Virus record (IMG/VR): IMGVR_UViG_3300031746_005941
Span: 1-20,051 of that record
From: a virus
DNA: 20,051 bases
Reading direction: 5' to 3' (one strand)
Shown: positions 5,603 through 13,122 of the stretch, one piece after another
Position numbering within the stretch: the first letter of the stretch is position 1
How the letters are laid out: every line of letters begins with the position of its first letter
Position numbers and translations under genes: made by a program
Notes under the pieces: generated by a model
What the model saw: only the letters and a program-made list of their open reading frames with translations
The model's database searches: none
What the model was told of the DNA's origin: nothing

Positions 5603-5787
5603 ACTGGGAGAGCCGCAGCAACAAGAACCTGTTCGGCTGGTACCCTGCCTCGAGGCGGCCAAGGAGCCTGACCGTCCTGCGCTCCTGGCCTGAGTTGAAG
5701 CTGGGCGACCTGGCGCCGAAGATCATGGTGCTGAATGGGGGAGCTCGAGGGCCTTGGTACATGACGACTGAGCGGACGCAAGGATGA
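5599..5787 (+). CDS. Small basic hypothetical protein (62 aa)
   Basis: ATG 5599 (ATGA overlap with the previous stop) encodes a 62-aa basic protein, starting MNWESRSNKNLFGWYPASRR and continuing through a hydrophobic/aromatic middle (LTVLRSWPELKLGDLAPKI) to GPWYMTTERTQG. No known motif. The longer frame from 5410 lies out of frame over the preceding gene and is rejected. The next gene begins in the same ATGA style at 5784-5787. Confidence 0.5.
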   Translation: MNWESRSNKNLFGWYPASRRPRSLTVLRSWPELKLGDLAPKIMVLNGGARGPWYMTTERTQG

Positions 5788-6041
5788 CCGCTTGCCTCTG
5801 TGGCCATCTCTCCACCTGCCATTTCGCCGGCGGTGCCTGTGAGCATTGCGACTGTCTCATCCTGGAGGAGGTCCATGTCCTACATGATGCTTTGGTTCTG
5901 CGGGATGGATGCACCGGTTGCGGACTGCGTGAACCGCGCAGCAGCGTTCTTCGAAGGGAAGTACGGCGAGAAGCCGACCTTGTGTCTGCTCCCGAAGAAC
6001 GAGCCGGATATCCCTGGCAGCATCGGCTCGATCTCGTGTAG
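5784..6041 (+). CDS. Cys-rich zinc-ribbon-like small protein with run-on C-terminus
   Basis: ATG 5784 overlaps the previous stop. The first 30 residues, MTACLCGHLSTCHFAGGACE followed by HCDC, resemble a compact phage metal-binding peptide (C-x-CGH ... C-x-x-C-x-C). From about residue 31 the sequence turns Arg/Leu-rich and overlaps the next gene, in another frame, for 167 bases. I think the conserved unit is the first 30-35 residues and the remainder is run-on translation after loss of a nearby stop codon. Metal binding is inferred from Cys/His spacing only. Confidence 0.5.
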   Translation: MTACLCGHLSTCHFAGGACEHCDCLILEEVHVLHDALVLRDGCTGCGLREPRSSVLRREVRREADLVSAPEERAGYPWQHRLDLV

Positions 6042-6090
6042 GTCCGACGACAAGGTGGACACCGGGCACCTGATGATGGGAGTGGGATGA
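5875..6090 (+). CDS. Small phage hypothetical protein (71 aa)
   Basis: ATG 5875 follows a strong GGAGGAGG at good spacing, which decides the start against the earlier in-frame codon at 5800. The product MSYMMLWFCGMDAPVADCVN, then RAAAFFEGKYGEKPTLCLLP, ends DDKVDTGHLMMGVG. The 'FFxxKYGxxPTLCLL' segment resembles a helix-strand unit seen in short phage proteins of unknown role. It overlaps the 3' part of the upstream Cys-rich gene and joins the next by ATGA (6087-6090). Confidence 0.55.
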   Translation: MSYMMLWFCGMDAPVADCVNRAAAFFEGKYGEKPTLCLLPKNEPDIPGSIGSISCRSDDKVDTGHLMMGVG

Positions 6091-6338
6091 CGGGCGAGGC
6101 CGCTGTACCTCTCGCGGTCGAAGCCGCCACCCTGCCCCTCGTCCGCGAGCGGATGACCCGCGTCGAGGCGGCTGGTTTCGTCATGTACCGGCTCTCCTGT
6201 GGGGACACACTCACGGCCGGCTTCACCGCGGCGCTGACTGGCCTCTCGCCGAAGCAATCCTGGTCGCTGCTCAGTGAGATGGCTCGCACCACGCCGATCT
6301 ACTCTAACGACGGATACTGGCGTCTCGTGCGTGCCTGA
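6087..6338 (+). CDS. Winged-helix protein at the early/late junction
   Basis: The 83-aa product is built like a small phage HTH protein: RVEAAGFVMYRLSCGDTLTA (helix 1), then TAALTGLSPKQSWSLLSEMART (helices 2-3), and a wing PIYSNDGYWRLVRA. It is the last gene before the late operon, joined by ATGA to the gene above. Its stop overlaps the conserved box at 6337-6357. Position and fold make it a candidate regulator of late transcription, but the DNA target is not shown. No other transcription activator is seen in the window. Confidence 0.6.
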   Translation: MTGEAAVPLAVEAATLPLVRERMTRVEAAGFVMYRLSCGDTLTAGFTAALTGLSPKQSWSLLSEMARTTPIYSNDGYWRLVRA

Positions 6339-6357
6339 AAGTCCATCCCCCGAAACC
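6337..6357 (+). promoter_or_regulatory. Conserved late-leader box, copy 1
   Basis: Box GAAAGTCCATCCCCCGAA plus three bases, repeated before the protease gene (10545-10565) with 19 of 21 positions the same. In both copies TAGNNT lies at the same distance downstream (TAGTCT 6373-6378 here, with a TGC just before it as in an extended -10). No recognisable -35 exists, so the box may bind an activator or a phage-specific factor in its place. Confidence 0.55.
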
Positions 6358-6372
6358 GGCATACCCGTCTGC

Positions 6373-6378
6373 TAGTCT
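6373..6378 (+). promoter_or_regulatory. Putative -10 element of the late promoter
   Basis: TAGTCT preceded by TGC (extended -10 form). A matching TAGCGT lies at 10581-10586, the same distance from the conserved box. The predicted transcript start, about 6385, falls inside the following palindrome. Confidence 0.4.
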
Positions 6379-6398
6379 GGAGCCGAATGATCGGCTCC
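6379..6398 (+). terminator. Palindrome/hairpin at the early-late junction
   Basis: GGAGCCGA (6379-6386), loop ATGA, TCGGCTCC (6391-6398), followed by TTT. An 8-bp perfect stem with a tetraloop could be a weak intrinsic terminator for the early operon. Since it also covers the predicted late start site, it might equally be an operator or a stabilising 5' hairpin. Confidence 0.5.
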
Positions 6399-6435
6399 TT
6401 TCGCTGAGTCACCTCGACGCACGAGGATTTTCTGC

Positions 6436-7071
6436 TTGCCTGGCAAACGCGAAGCCCACAAACGCAAGCCCGCTCACATCGGCCACAAAAAGGTCGAGGA
6501 CAAGGCACGCATTGCGAAGCGCCGGATCCGCGTGGCCGAACTCCTGCTCCAGGGGCAGACCTACCGCCAGATCGGCGACGCCCTCAAGGTCAAGTCCACC
6601 CAGACGATCCACAAGGACGTCGCCGCCATCTTGGTCGAGTGGCAAGCCGAGCAGAAGCACAACGTCGACGAGTGGGTTGCCCTCGAGCTCGGCAAGGTGG
6701 GCCGGATCGAGGCGCAGGCCTGGGAGGCATGGGAGCGCAGCCAGCGCGACGCCGAGACCGTTGCCACCGAAACGACGACCATCACGCTAAGGGCAGGCCG
6801 AGGCCAGTCTGCGATGGAGGTCCCGGCCCTCCAGACCCGCAAAGGGCGCACGGTCAAGGGCCAGGTGGGCGACCCTCGCTTCCTCGATGTGGCGCTCCGA
6901 TGTGTAGCCCGACGCTGCGAACTGCTCGGGCTGGACGCGCCGGAGAAGGTCGAGCACAGCGGAGAGATCGACGTGCGGACGCTGGAGAAGGTTCGCAAGA
7001 AGCGCTGGGAGAAGTCAGCCGCGGCCCTGGCGGAAGCGCTGGATGGCGGGGGCTCGGATGACGAGGCGTGA
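6436..7071 (+). CDS. terS: Terminase small subunit
   Basis: DNA-recognition subunit of the packaging motor. The 211-aa protein has a basic N-terminus (MPGKREAHKRKPAHIGHKKV), an HTH (RIRVAELLLQGQTYRQIGDALKVKSTQTIHKDVAAIL, about residues 31-67), a helical oligomerisation region (LGKVGRIEAQAWEAWERSQ) and a C-terminal VARRCELLGLDAPEKVEHSG, a segment typical of TerS proteins. The start is TTG 6436, with GAGGA about 9 bases upstream and no better in-frame start. It sits immediately before the large terminase with a GTGA overlap, which supports the call. Confidence 0.85.
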   Translation: MPGKREAHKRKPAHIGHKKVEDKARIAKRRIRVAELLLQGQTYRQIGDALKVKSTQTIHKDVAAILVEWQAEQKHNVDEWVALELGKVGRIEAQAWEAWERSQRDAETVATETTTITLRAGRGQSAMEVPALQTRKGRTVKGQVGDPRFLDVALRCVARRCELLGLDAPEKVEHSGEIDVRTLEKVRKKRWEKSAAALAEALDGGGSDDEA

Positions 7072-8510
7072 AGGCGGAGCCGTCGCATCGGCTCACGTTC
7101 CTGATCGAGTATCTCGACCTGGCGGAGGCCGTCGGCGAGCCCGAGGCCGTCTGGCAGCCCTTCCAGGTCGCGCACCTTAACAACAACTCCCTCCTGGCGA
7201 TCGACCGCAAGGCGCGGCAGGTCGGCTGGTCCTGGACGTGTGCGGCCGAGGCTGTTGCCGAGGGATGCCTGACCCCGCGCTCGACGTCGATCTTCGTCTC
7301 CATCAATCAGCAAGAGGCGAAGGAGAAAGTGCGCTACGCCCGGCAGATCGTCGAGGCGCTCGACTCCGAGGTGCGGCCGAAGATCGTCATTGACAACGCC
7401 ACCGAGCTCGAGTTGGGCAATGGCAGCCGTCTGATCTCGCACCCATGCCGGCCTGTGCGAGGCAAGGCCAAGGCCACGGTCTACCTGGACGAGTTTGCCC
7501 ACTACCCGAAGGACCGGATGATCTACGCCGCGGCGCTCCCGGTGATCACCCGAGGCGGCCGGATCCGGATCGGCAGCTCACCCCTCGGCGCCAGCGGCCT
7601 GTTCTGGGAGATCGATTCCGAGAAGACCAAGCCCTACCCGGGGTTCGTCCGGCGGTCGATCCCCTGGTGGACCGTCTCCGGCCTGTGCAAGAACGTCGCC
7701 GAGGCTCGCAACCTCGCGCCAGCCATGACGACGGACGAGCGTGTCCGGGCATTCGGCACGCCGCGGCTGATCGAGATCTTCGAGAACCTGCTGCTGGATG
7801 ATTTTCAGCAGGAGTACGAGTGTGCCTGGGTGGACGAGGCCATCTCCTGGATCGACTGGGAGTTGATAAAGCGCAACCAAGAGCTGGCCCAGGCCGAGAA
7901 ACTCTGGTGCCGCCAGGCGCATACGGTCGAGGCGGCGATGAAGGCGATCGACGAGTTGGCGGCGGCCGCTGGAGGGAAGCACGTCGAAGCAGCCCTGGCC
8001 GGCGGGATGGACGTCGGCCGGAAGAAGGACCTGACCGAGCTCACGTTCGTCGGCAAGGGAACGACGCAGCAGCTCCCCTTCCGGCTGGGGATCAGCCTGT
8101 CGCGCGTCCCGTTCGACGACCAGAAGGCCGTGGCCGACAAGGCGCTCTCGGTGCTGCCCGTGACGAAGTTGCTGATCGACCAGAACGGCATCGGCATGCA
8201 ACTAGCCGAGCAGCTCCACGAGGCGCACGGCGAGCGGGCGGAGGGAGTGGACTTTACCAATGCAACCAAGGAACTGTGGGCCGTCGAACTCAAGGTCCGG
8301 ATGCAGCGGGGCGAGGTGCCGATCCCGCTCGACCGCGAGTTGAGTTACCAGCTCCACAGCATCCGCAAGAAGATGAGCGCGGCGAAGAACGCCGTGTTCG
8401 ATGCGGAGAGAAGCGAACATGGCCATGCCGACAAGTTCTGGGCTCTGGCGCTCGCCGTCTGGGCGGCCAAGAGCAATGAGAAAGCCCCTGCGAGGATCCG
8501 ATGGCGCTGA
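7068..8510 (+). CDS. terL: Terminase large subunit (ATPase and nuclease)
   Basis: Packaging motor and DNA-cutting enzyme. The 480-aa protein shows a deviant Walker A, KARQVGWS (K48-S55), nearly the lambda gpA type, where the lysine precedes the usual site. Walker B is ATVYLDEF (D141, E142), followed by a coupling region at RIRIGSSPLG. The RNase H-like nuclease half has three acids, D315 (GGMDVG), D371 (LLIDQNG) and D455 (HADKFWALALAVW). All motifs are intact. GTG 7068 overlaps the TerS stop. The stop overlaps the portal start by 10 bases. Confidence 0.95.
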   Translation: MKAEPSHRLTFLIEYLDLAEAVGEPEAVWQPFQVAHLNNNSLLAIDRKARQVGWSWTCAAEAVAEGCLTPRSTSIFVSINQQEAKEKVRYARQIVEALDSEVRPKIVIDNATELELGNGSRLISHPCRPVRGKAKATVYLDEFAHYPKDRMIYAAALPVITRGGRIRIGSSPLGASGLFWEIDSEKTKPYPGFVRRSIPWWTVSGLCKNVAEARNLAPAMTTDERVRAFGTPRLIEIFENLLLDDFQQEYECAWVDEAISWIDWELIKRNQELAQAEKLWCRQAHTVEAAMKAIDELAAAAGGKHVEAALAGGMDVGRKKDLTELTFVGKGTTQQLPFRLGISLSRVPFDDQKAVADKALSVLPVTKLLIDQNGIGMQLAEQLHEAHGERAEGVDFTNATKELWAVELKVRMQRGEVPIPLDRELSYQLHSIRKKMSAAKNAVFDAERSEHGHADKFWALALAVWAAKSNEKAPARIRWR

Positions 8511-10537
8511 CTGTGTTTGAGCGATTCGGCCGCTGGCTGGTCAAGGCCGCGGCCCCCAACCTGGTGCTCGTCCCGAAGTGGTCGCGCGTGCCGTTCATGC
8601 GCCCCACATTCCAGCAGCTGGCCTCCCAGGGCTACAAGGCCAACGGCGCGGTCTTCTCCTGCATCTCGGCCCTGGCTATGTCCTTCCCAGAGCCACCTCT
8701 ACTTGTCTGGGAGGAGACCGAGGCCGGGCGCGTGCGGTTGCCGGACCACAACCTGACCAAGCTCCTGCAGCATCCCAACGAAGAGATGAGTACGAAGCTC
8801 CTGCTGCAGTACCTCATGGTCTACACGGCGATCGGGGGAACCGGCTATCTCTATAAACAGCGCTCGGCGGCCGGTCGTACCGTTGCGCTGTGGCCTGTGC
8901 ACGCCGGGCAACTCGTGCCGATCGCCGGCGAAACGTCGTTCATCGACCACTACGAGTTCGACAACGGCGGCGGTGGAGCGAAGCAGATCATCGCCGAGAC
9001 CGATGTCATCCGCTTCCCCTGGCTGCCCGATCCCCTGCAGCCGCAAACCGGCTTGGCGCCCCTCGTGGCGGCCGCCCGCGAGGTGGACGTCGACAACGAG
9101 GCCACTAGCTACCTGTTCGCGCTACTCAAGAACGACGCCATGCCGCGGCTGGCCATCGAGGTCCCCGCCGAGCGGAAGCCGCTGGAAGAGGGCGAGTTCG
9201 AGCGGCTCACCGAGGAGTGGAGCGATTCCCACGGCGGCAAGCGGCGTGGAGGTGTGGCCGTTATTGAGGGCGGGATGAAGATCCAGACGATCGCCCTCAA
9301 CCTCAAGGAACTGGAGTTCGGCCTGCTCCGGCGGGTGCCCGAAGCGCGCATTGCCTCCGTCCTCCGTGTGCCGCCTGTTGTGGCCGGGCTGGTTGTCGGC
9401 CTGGAGCAGATGACCTATGACAACGTCAAGGGCATGCGGCTCCACTTCGCCGAGAGCACTCTCACCCCCTTCTGGCAGGCACTTGGCGACGCTCTCACCG
9501 CTGACCTATTGCCTGAGTTCGGGCCTCCCGGGCGGAAGGTCGTCGCCTTCGACATCGACAAGGTTGCAGTCCTTGCAGAGCGGAATGAGGCGAAGCGCTC
9601 TTGGGCTCTGCCGGCGCTCTCTGCGGGCGGGATCCTGGTCAACGAGTACCGGGCCGTGATGGGTCTGCCACGAGACGAGAACGGGGATGTCTACCTGAGG
9701 GGTCTGGCGATGGTCGAGGCCCCGGCACGGATCGCTGGCCAGGGCAAGGCGAAGGCCGCACCAGGACCTTCCTCACGCAAGGCGCCGGCGGGCGAGATCC
9801 GGCGTGTCCGAAACCACGTGGCGGCCATGCGCGCCGTGCGCGAGGCGGTCGCCTCACCAATGGAGAAGAAGCTCGACGCGTTCTTCGTCGACCTGGCCAA
9901 GCGTGCCGTGGAGCGCGCAGGGAAGGCCCTGAAGGCGCGCAAGGGCGGAGGCCTGCCGGATCCGGAAGACCTGATCACGGGCGACGATGAAGAGGAACTG
10001 ACCGGCCTGGTCAAGGGGTTCTACATCACTCTGCTCCAGGAGACCTGGCCGCTCATCAACTCCGAGCTGGGCGTGCGCCTGGCCTTCGACCTGGCCGACC
10101 CCATCGTTGTCGGGGTCCTCAAGACGGCAGCCGGGCGGGTGAAGGGCATCAACGAGGCGACGCTGGAGACCGTGCGCGTCCTCCTGCAGCAGGGCGCCGA
10201 GCGCGGCTGGAGCATCCAGCACCTAGTGGCGGGCGACCCAGAGAACGGGATCCCCGGCCTGCAGGACGCGATCGAGGAGACCTACAAGAACCGGGCGTCG
10301 ACGATCGCCAGGACAGAGTTGGGCACCGCGCAGAACACGGCCGCTACTGGTCGCTACCGGGATGCGGGCGTGACGGACGTGATCGTTATGGACGGCGACA
10401 GGTGCGGATGGCTCGAGCACGACGACCCCGATCAAGCCGAAGGCTCAATCCGCACGCTCGAGGAGGCGGAGGCCAATCCGCTAAGTCACCCGAATTGCGT
10501 CAGGGCCTGGGGCGCGTACTTCACCGAGGAGTCCTGA
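8501..10537 (+). CDS. Portal protein fused to a MuF-like minor head domain
   Basis: The 678-aa protein has an HK97-type portal N-terminus (about residues 1-400; for example FMRPTFQQLASQGYKANGAV, PDHNLTKLLQHPNE, and RVPPVVAGL later) forming the dodecameric ring through which DNA passes. After a basic linker, a helical region and a MuF/SPP1 gp7-like C-terminus follow (about residues 595-672; TIARTELGTAQNTAA, DGDRCG, LSHPNCVRAW). In many phages these are two adjacent genes; here they are one open frame without a break. MuF-type domains are minor head components that interact with the portal. ATG 8501 overlaps TerL. Confidence 0.92.
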   Translation: MALTVFERFGRWLVKAAAPNLVLVPKWSRVPFMRPTFQQLASQGYKANGAVFSCISALAMSFPEPPLLVWEETEAGRVRLPDHNLTKLLQHPNEEMSTKLLLQYLMVYTAIGGTGYLYKQRSAAGRTVALWPVHAGQLVPIAGETSFIDHYEFDNGGGGAKQIIAETDVIRFPWLPDPLQPQTGLAPLVAAAREVDVDNEATSYLFALLKNDAMPRLAIEVPAERKPLEEGEFERLTEEWSDSHGGKRRGGVAVIEGGMKIQTIALNLKELEFGLLRRVPEARIASVLRVPPVVAGLVVGLEQMTYDNVKGMRLHFAESTLTPFWQALGDALTADLLPEFGPPGRKVVAFDIDKVAVLAERNEAKRSWALPALSAGGILVNEYRAVMGLPRDENGDVYLRGLAMVEAPARIAGQGKAKAAPGPSSRKAPAGEIRRVRNHVAAMRAVREAVASPMEKKLDAFFVDLAKRAVERAGKALKARKGGGLPDPEDLITGDDEEELTGLVKGFYITLLQETWPLINSELGVRLAFDLADPIVVGVLKTAAGRVKGINEATLETVRVLLQQGAERGWSIQHLVAGDPENGIPGLQDAIEETYKNRASTIARTELGTAQNTAATGRYRDAGVTDVIVMDGDRCGWLEHDDPDQAEGSIRTLEEAEANPLSHPNCVRAWGAYFTEES

Positions 10538-10544
10538 CGGCCCA

Positions 10545-10565
10545 GAAAGTCTATCCCCCGAATCC
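10545..10565 (+). promoter_or_regulatory. Conserved late-leader box, copy 2
   Basis: Box GAAAGTCTATCCCCCGAA plus three bases, 19 of 21 identical to the copy at 6337-6357; three bases further left (10542-10544) two of three also match. TAGCGT (10581-10586) lies at the same offset as TAGTCT in copy 1. CCCCC (10555-10559) can also pair with GGGGG (10567-10571). The box sits in the 69-base gap between portal and protease, where a second late promoter would let the capsid genes be expressed separately. Confidence 0.55.
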
Positions 10566-10606
10566 AGGGGGTCGATGTTGTAGCGTGAAAGGGTAGGAGA
10601 ACCTGT

Positions 10607-11725
10607 ATGGAGCACAAAGCCTTCCCCATCTTCGACAAGCAGGTCGAGGGCCGGACGGTCAAGCAGCTCTTCGCGGTCATGGGCGTCGTCGATGACGGCG
10701 GCGACCGCATCTGGCCGGGCGCATTCGCCAAGACGCTGGCCGAGCGGATGGATCGCGTGAAGGTCCTGTGGCAGCACGATCGCTGGGAGCCGCCGATCGG
10801 CGTCCCCAACGTGCTCAAGGAGCTCAGCAAGGCTGAGCTTCCTCCCGCCCTCATGGCCAAGTACCCCGAGGCGATGGGCGCCCTGTACGGGGAGGTGGCC
10901 TACCTCGACACGCCCCGCGGCAACGAGGTCCTGACGGGCATCACTGCCGGGGCTATCACCGAGAACAGCTTTGGCTATGACCCTGTGAAGGCTGACTTCG
11001 AGCAGCCCGAGGGGGATGCAATGCAGGTGCGCAACCTGCGCGAGATCCGCTTGTGGGACGTGAGCCCGGTCAACTGGGGAATGAATCCGAGCACTATGAA
11101 CCTCAAGGTCGCCATCCCCTACAAGGACACGGGCAAGGCAGACGAAGGCGAGGCGTGGAAAGGGCCGGCGCTCGAGGACTTCACCGCAGATCCGTGGGAC
11201 GACCTCTCCGGGTCCGAGCGACGCAGGATCGCCGCGCACTACTCCTGGGCGGCGGGAATGCCGCCAGAAACGTTCGGCGACCTGAAGCTCCCGCACCACA
11301 AAGCAGCCAAGGACGGCATCGGGCCTGCGGTGTGGCGAGGTGTTGCCGCGGCGATGGCCGCGCTGCTTGGATCCCGCGGGGGTGTCGCCATCCCTGATGG
11401 CGACCGCGAGGCTGTGTACCAGCACCTCGCCTCGCATTATTCCCAATGGGATAAGGAGCCGCCTGAGTTCAAGACGATCCAGGCACTCTATCTCTGGTCG
11501 AAGGCTCGACCTCTTCTGGCCGAGCTGAAGGAGGGCCGAGTCCTTTCCTCGGCCAACGTCGAGCGCGTGAAGAGCGCGCTCGAGTCGATGCAGTCAGCAC
11601 TAAGCACGCTGGAAGAGCTCATGGTAGCCGCAGAGCCGCCCAAGCAAGGGCACTCCGCACTCCCGGTCGAGATGCTCCGGCGTCGAATGCGAGTCGCCGA
11701 GTTGGCGATCGCGCTCCACTCCTAG
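10607..11725 (+). CDS. HK97-family prohead protease with scaffold-like C-terminus
   Basis: Capsid maturation protease, 372 aa, behind AGGAGA. Residues 1-170 resemble the S78/U35 protease: GDRIWPGAFAKTL, LWQHD with H57, and AITENSFGYD with S121. A second part (residues about 195-290; DDLSGSERRRIAAHYSWAAG, LKLPHHKAAKDG, VWRGVAAAMAALLG, YQHLASHYSQWDKEPPEF) occurs as an extra domain in many phage protease genes. The last 60 residues are coiled-coil-prone (LSSANVERVKSALESMQSAL), compatible with a scaffold role during assembly. The third catalytic residue was not assigned. Confidence 0.88.
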   Translation: MEHKAFPIFDKQVEGRTVKQLFAVMGVVDDGGDRIWPGAFAKTLAERMDRVKVLWQHDRWEPPIGVPNVLKELSKAELPPALMAKYPEAMGALYGEVAYLDTPRGNEVLTGITAGAITENSFGYDPVKADFEQPEGDAMQVRNLREIRLWDVSPVNWGMNPSTMNLKVAIPYKDTGKADEGEAWKGPALEDFTADPWDDLSGSERRRIAAHYSWAAGMPPETFGDLKLPHHKAAKDGIGPAVWRGVAAAMAALLGSRGGVAIPDGDREAVYQHLASHYSQWDKEPPEFKTIQALYLWSKARPLLAELKEGRVLSSANVERVKSALESMQSALSTLEELMVAAEPPKQGHSALPVEMLRRRMRVAELAIALHS

Positions 11726-11749
11726 AGCCCGGAAGGGCGGAGGGTCACA

Positions 11750-13054
11750 ATGAATCCGAAGATCAAGCAGCTGTACGACGAAGCCAAGACCGCGCATGCC
11801 AAGGCGCAGGCGCTCCTCGCCGAGTTCGAGGGGAAGGTCATGCCGACCGAGAAGCAGACCGAGCTCGATGGCCTGCTCGGCGAGGTCGAGGCCAAGATGG
11901 CCGATGCCAAGCGCCAGGAGCGCTTCGGCGCGGCCGACGAGTTTCTCAACAAGCCCGAAGGCGTCCCGGCTGGCCTGTTCGGCGCGCCCGGTGCGAAGAC
12001 CTCCAAGGGTCCGTTCACAGGGCCGACGGCACTAGGCGAGCAATTGATGGCGGTGAGGAACCTAGCCACAGGCAAGGCCCGGGATGAGCGCCTGTTCGAA
12101 GTCAAGGCGCTCGGCCTCAATGAGGAGATCGGCTCGGAGGGCGCGTTCCTCCTGCAGCCGAACATCTCGCAGGAGCTGTGGCAGCGGGTCTACGAGGTCG
12201 GTGCGTTCGCCTCACGGTGCCGCAAGTTCCCGATCCCGGCTGGATCCAACACGCTCACCATCAACGCGGTGGACGAGGCCTCCCGCGTGACCGGCTCGCG
12301 TCTGGGCGGCGTCCAGTCCTACTGGATCGGCCCAGGGGCGACGATTACGCCCTCGAAGCCGAAGTTCCGCCAGATCGATCTGCGCCTGAAGAAACTGGCG
12401 TCGATGTACTACGCGACGGACGAGGAACTGTCCGACGTGGCGACGCTGCAGGCGACGTGCGGCGACTTTATGACTGCCGACATGGCTTGGATGCTCGATG
12501 AGGGCATCTACACCGGGTCGGGCGCCGGTCAGCCCCTGGGGGTGATGAACTCCCCGGCGCTGGTGACGGTCGCCAAGGAAGCCGGCCAGGTGGCCGCATC
12601 CGTGGTCGCCGAGAACATCACCAAGATGTGGGCACGCTGCTACGGCAGGAGCCGCCCGGACGCGGTCTGGTTCATCAACCAGGACGTGGAACCGCAGCTC
12701 GACCTGATGGCCTACACCATCGGGCTGGGCGGGGTTCCTGCCTACATGCCGCCCGGCGGCATTGCCGATGCGCCCTACGGGCGCCTCAAGGGGCGGCCAG
12801 TGATCACCGTCGAGAACTGCGCCACGGTGGGCGCGCTCGGCGACATCCTGCTGGCCGACCTCTCGCAGTACTTCCTGGCCGACAAGGGCGGCATTCAGGC
12901 CGCCAGCTCGATCCACGTCCAGTTCCTGACGGACGAGTCGGCCTTCCGATTCATCTACCGCGTCGATGGCCAGCCGGCCTGGAACGCGACCCTGACGCCG
13001 GCGAAGGGCACGAACAGCCTCTCGCCGTTCGTCGCACTGGCCGTCCGTGCATAA
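11750..13054 (+). CDS. HK97-fold major capsid protein
   Basis: Main shell protein, 434 aa. Residues 1-60 are a helical delta domain (MNPKIKQLYDEAKTAHAKAQ), expected to act as internal scaffold and be cut by the neighbouring protease. A linker follows, then the HK97 fold from about residue 120: GAFLLQPNISQELWQRVYEV, FPIPAGSNTLTI, FRQIDLRLKKLASMYYATDE, MAWMLDEGIYTGSGAGQPLG and a C-terminal DESAFRFIYRVDGQP. It starts 24 bases after the protease stop with GGCGGAGG upstream. No HK97 crosslinking residues were traced. Confidence 0.94.
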   Translation: MNPKIKQLYDEAKTAHAKAQALLAEFEGKVMPTEKQTELDGLLGEVEAKMADAKRQERFGAADEFLNKPEGVPAGLFGAPGAKTSKGPFTGPTALGEQLMAVRNLATGKARDERLFEVKALGLNEEIGSEGAFLLQPNISQELWQRVYEVGAFASRCRKFPIPAGSNTLTINAVDEASRVTGSRLGGVQSYWIGPGATITPSKPKFRQIDLRLKKLASMYYATDEELSDVATLQATCGDFMTADMAWMLDEGIYTGSGAGQPLGVMNSPALVTVAKEAGQVAASVVAENITKMWARCYGRSRPDAVWFINQDVEPQLDLMAYTIGLGGVPAYMPPGGIADAPYGRLKGRPVITVENCATVGALGDILLADLSQYFLADKGGIQAASSIHVQFLTDESAFRFIYRVDGQPAWNATLTPAKGTNSLSPFVALAVRA

Positions 13055-13084
13055 GGACGGGCGGTCCCATCCGATGACATGAGA

Positions 13085-13108
13085 GGAGGGGCCCGGAAGG
13101 ACCCCTCC
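13085..13108 (+). other. Leader hairpin before the first accessory capsid gene
   Basis: GGAGGGG (13085-13091) pairs with CCCCTCC (13102-13108). Inside, CC and GG can close over a GGAA tetraloop with one C-A mismatch. The Shine-Dalgarno GGAG begins three bases after the hairpin. No T-run, so it is not an intrinsic terminator. Confidence 0.5.
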
Positions 13109-13122
13109 AAGGAGACATGAGC

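Noticed and set aside
10481-11446. Long open frame on the minus strand (321 codons)
   Set aside because: It mirrors the protease gene, has no recognisable protein pattern and reads as GC-rich antisense shadow. The same applies to minus-strand frames at 4231-5001, 6561-7502, 12212-13132, 14461-15735 and 18290-19516.
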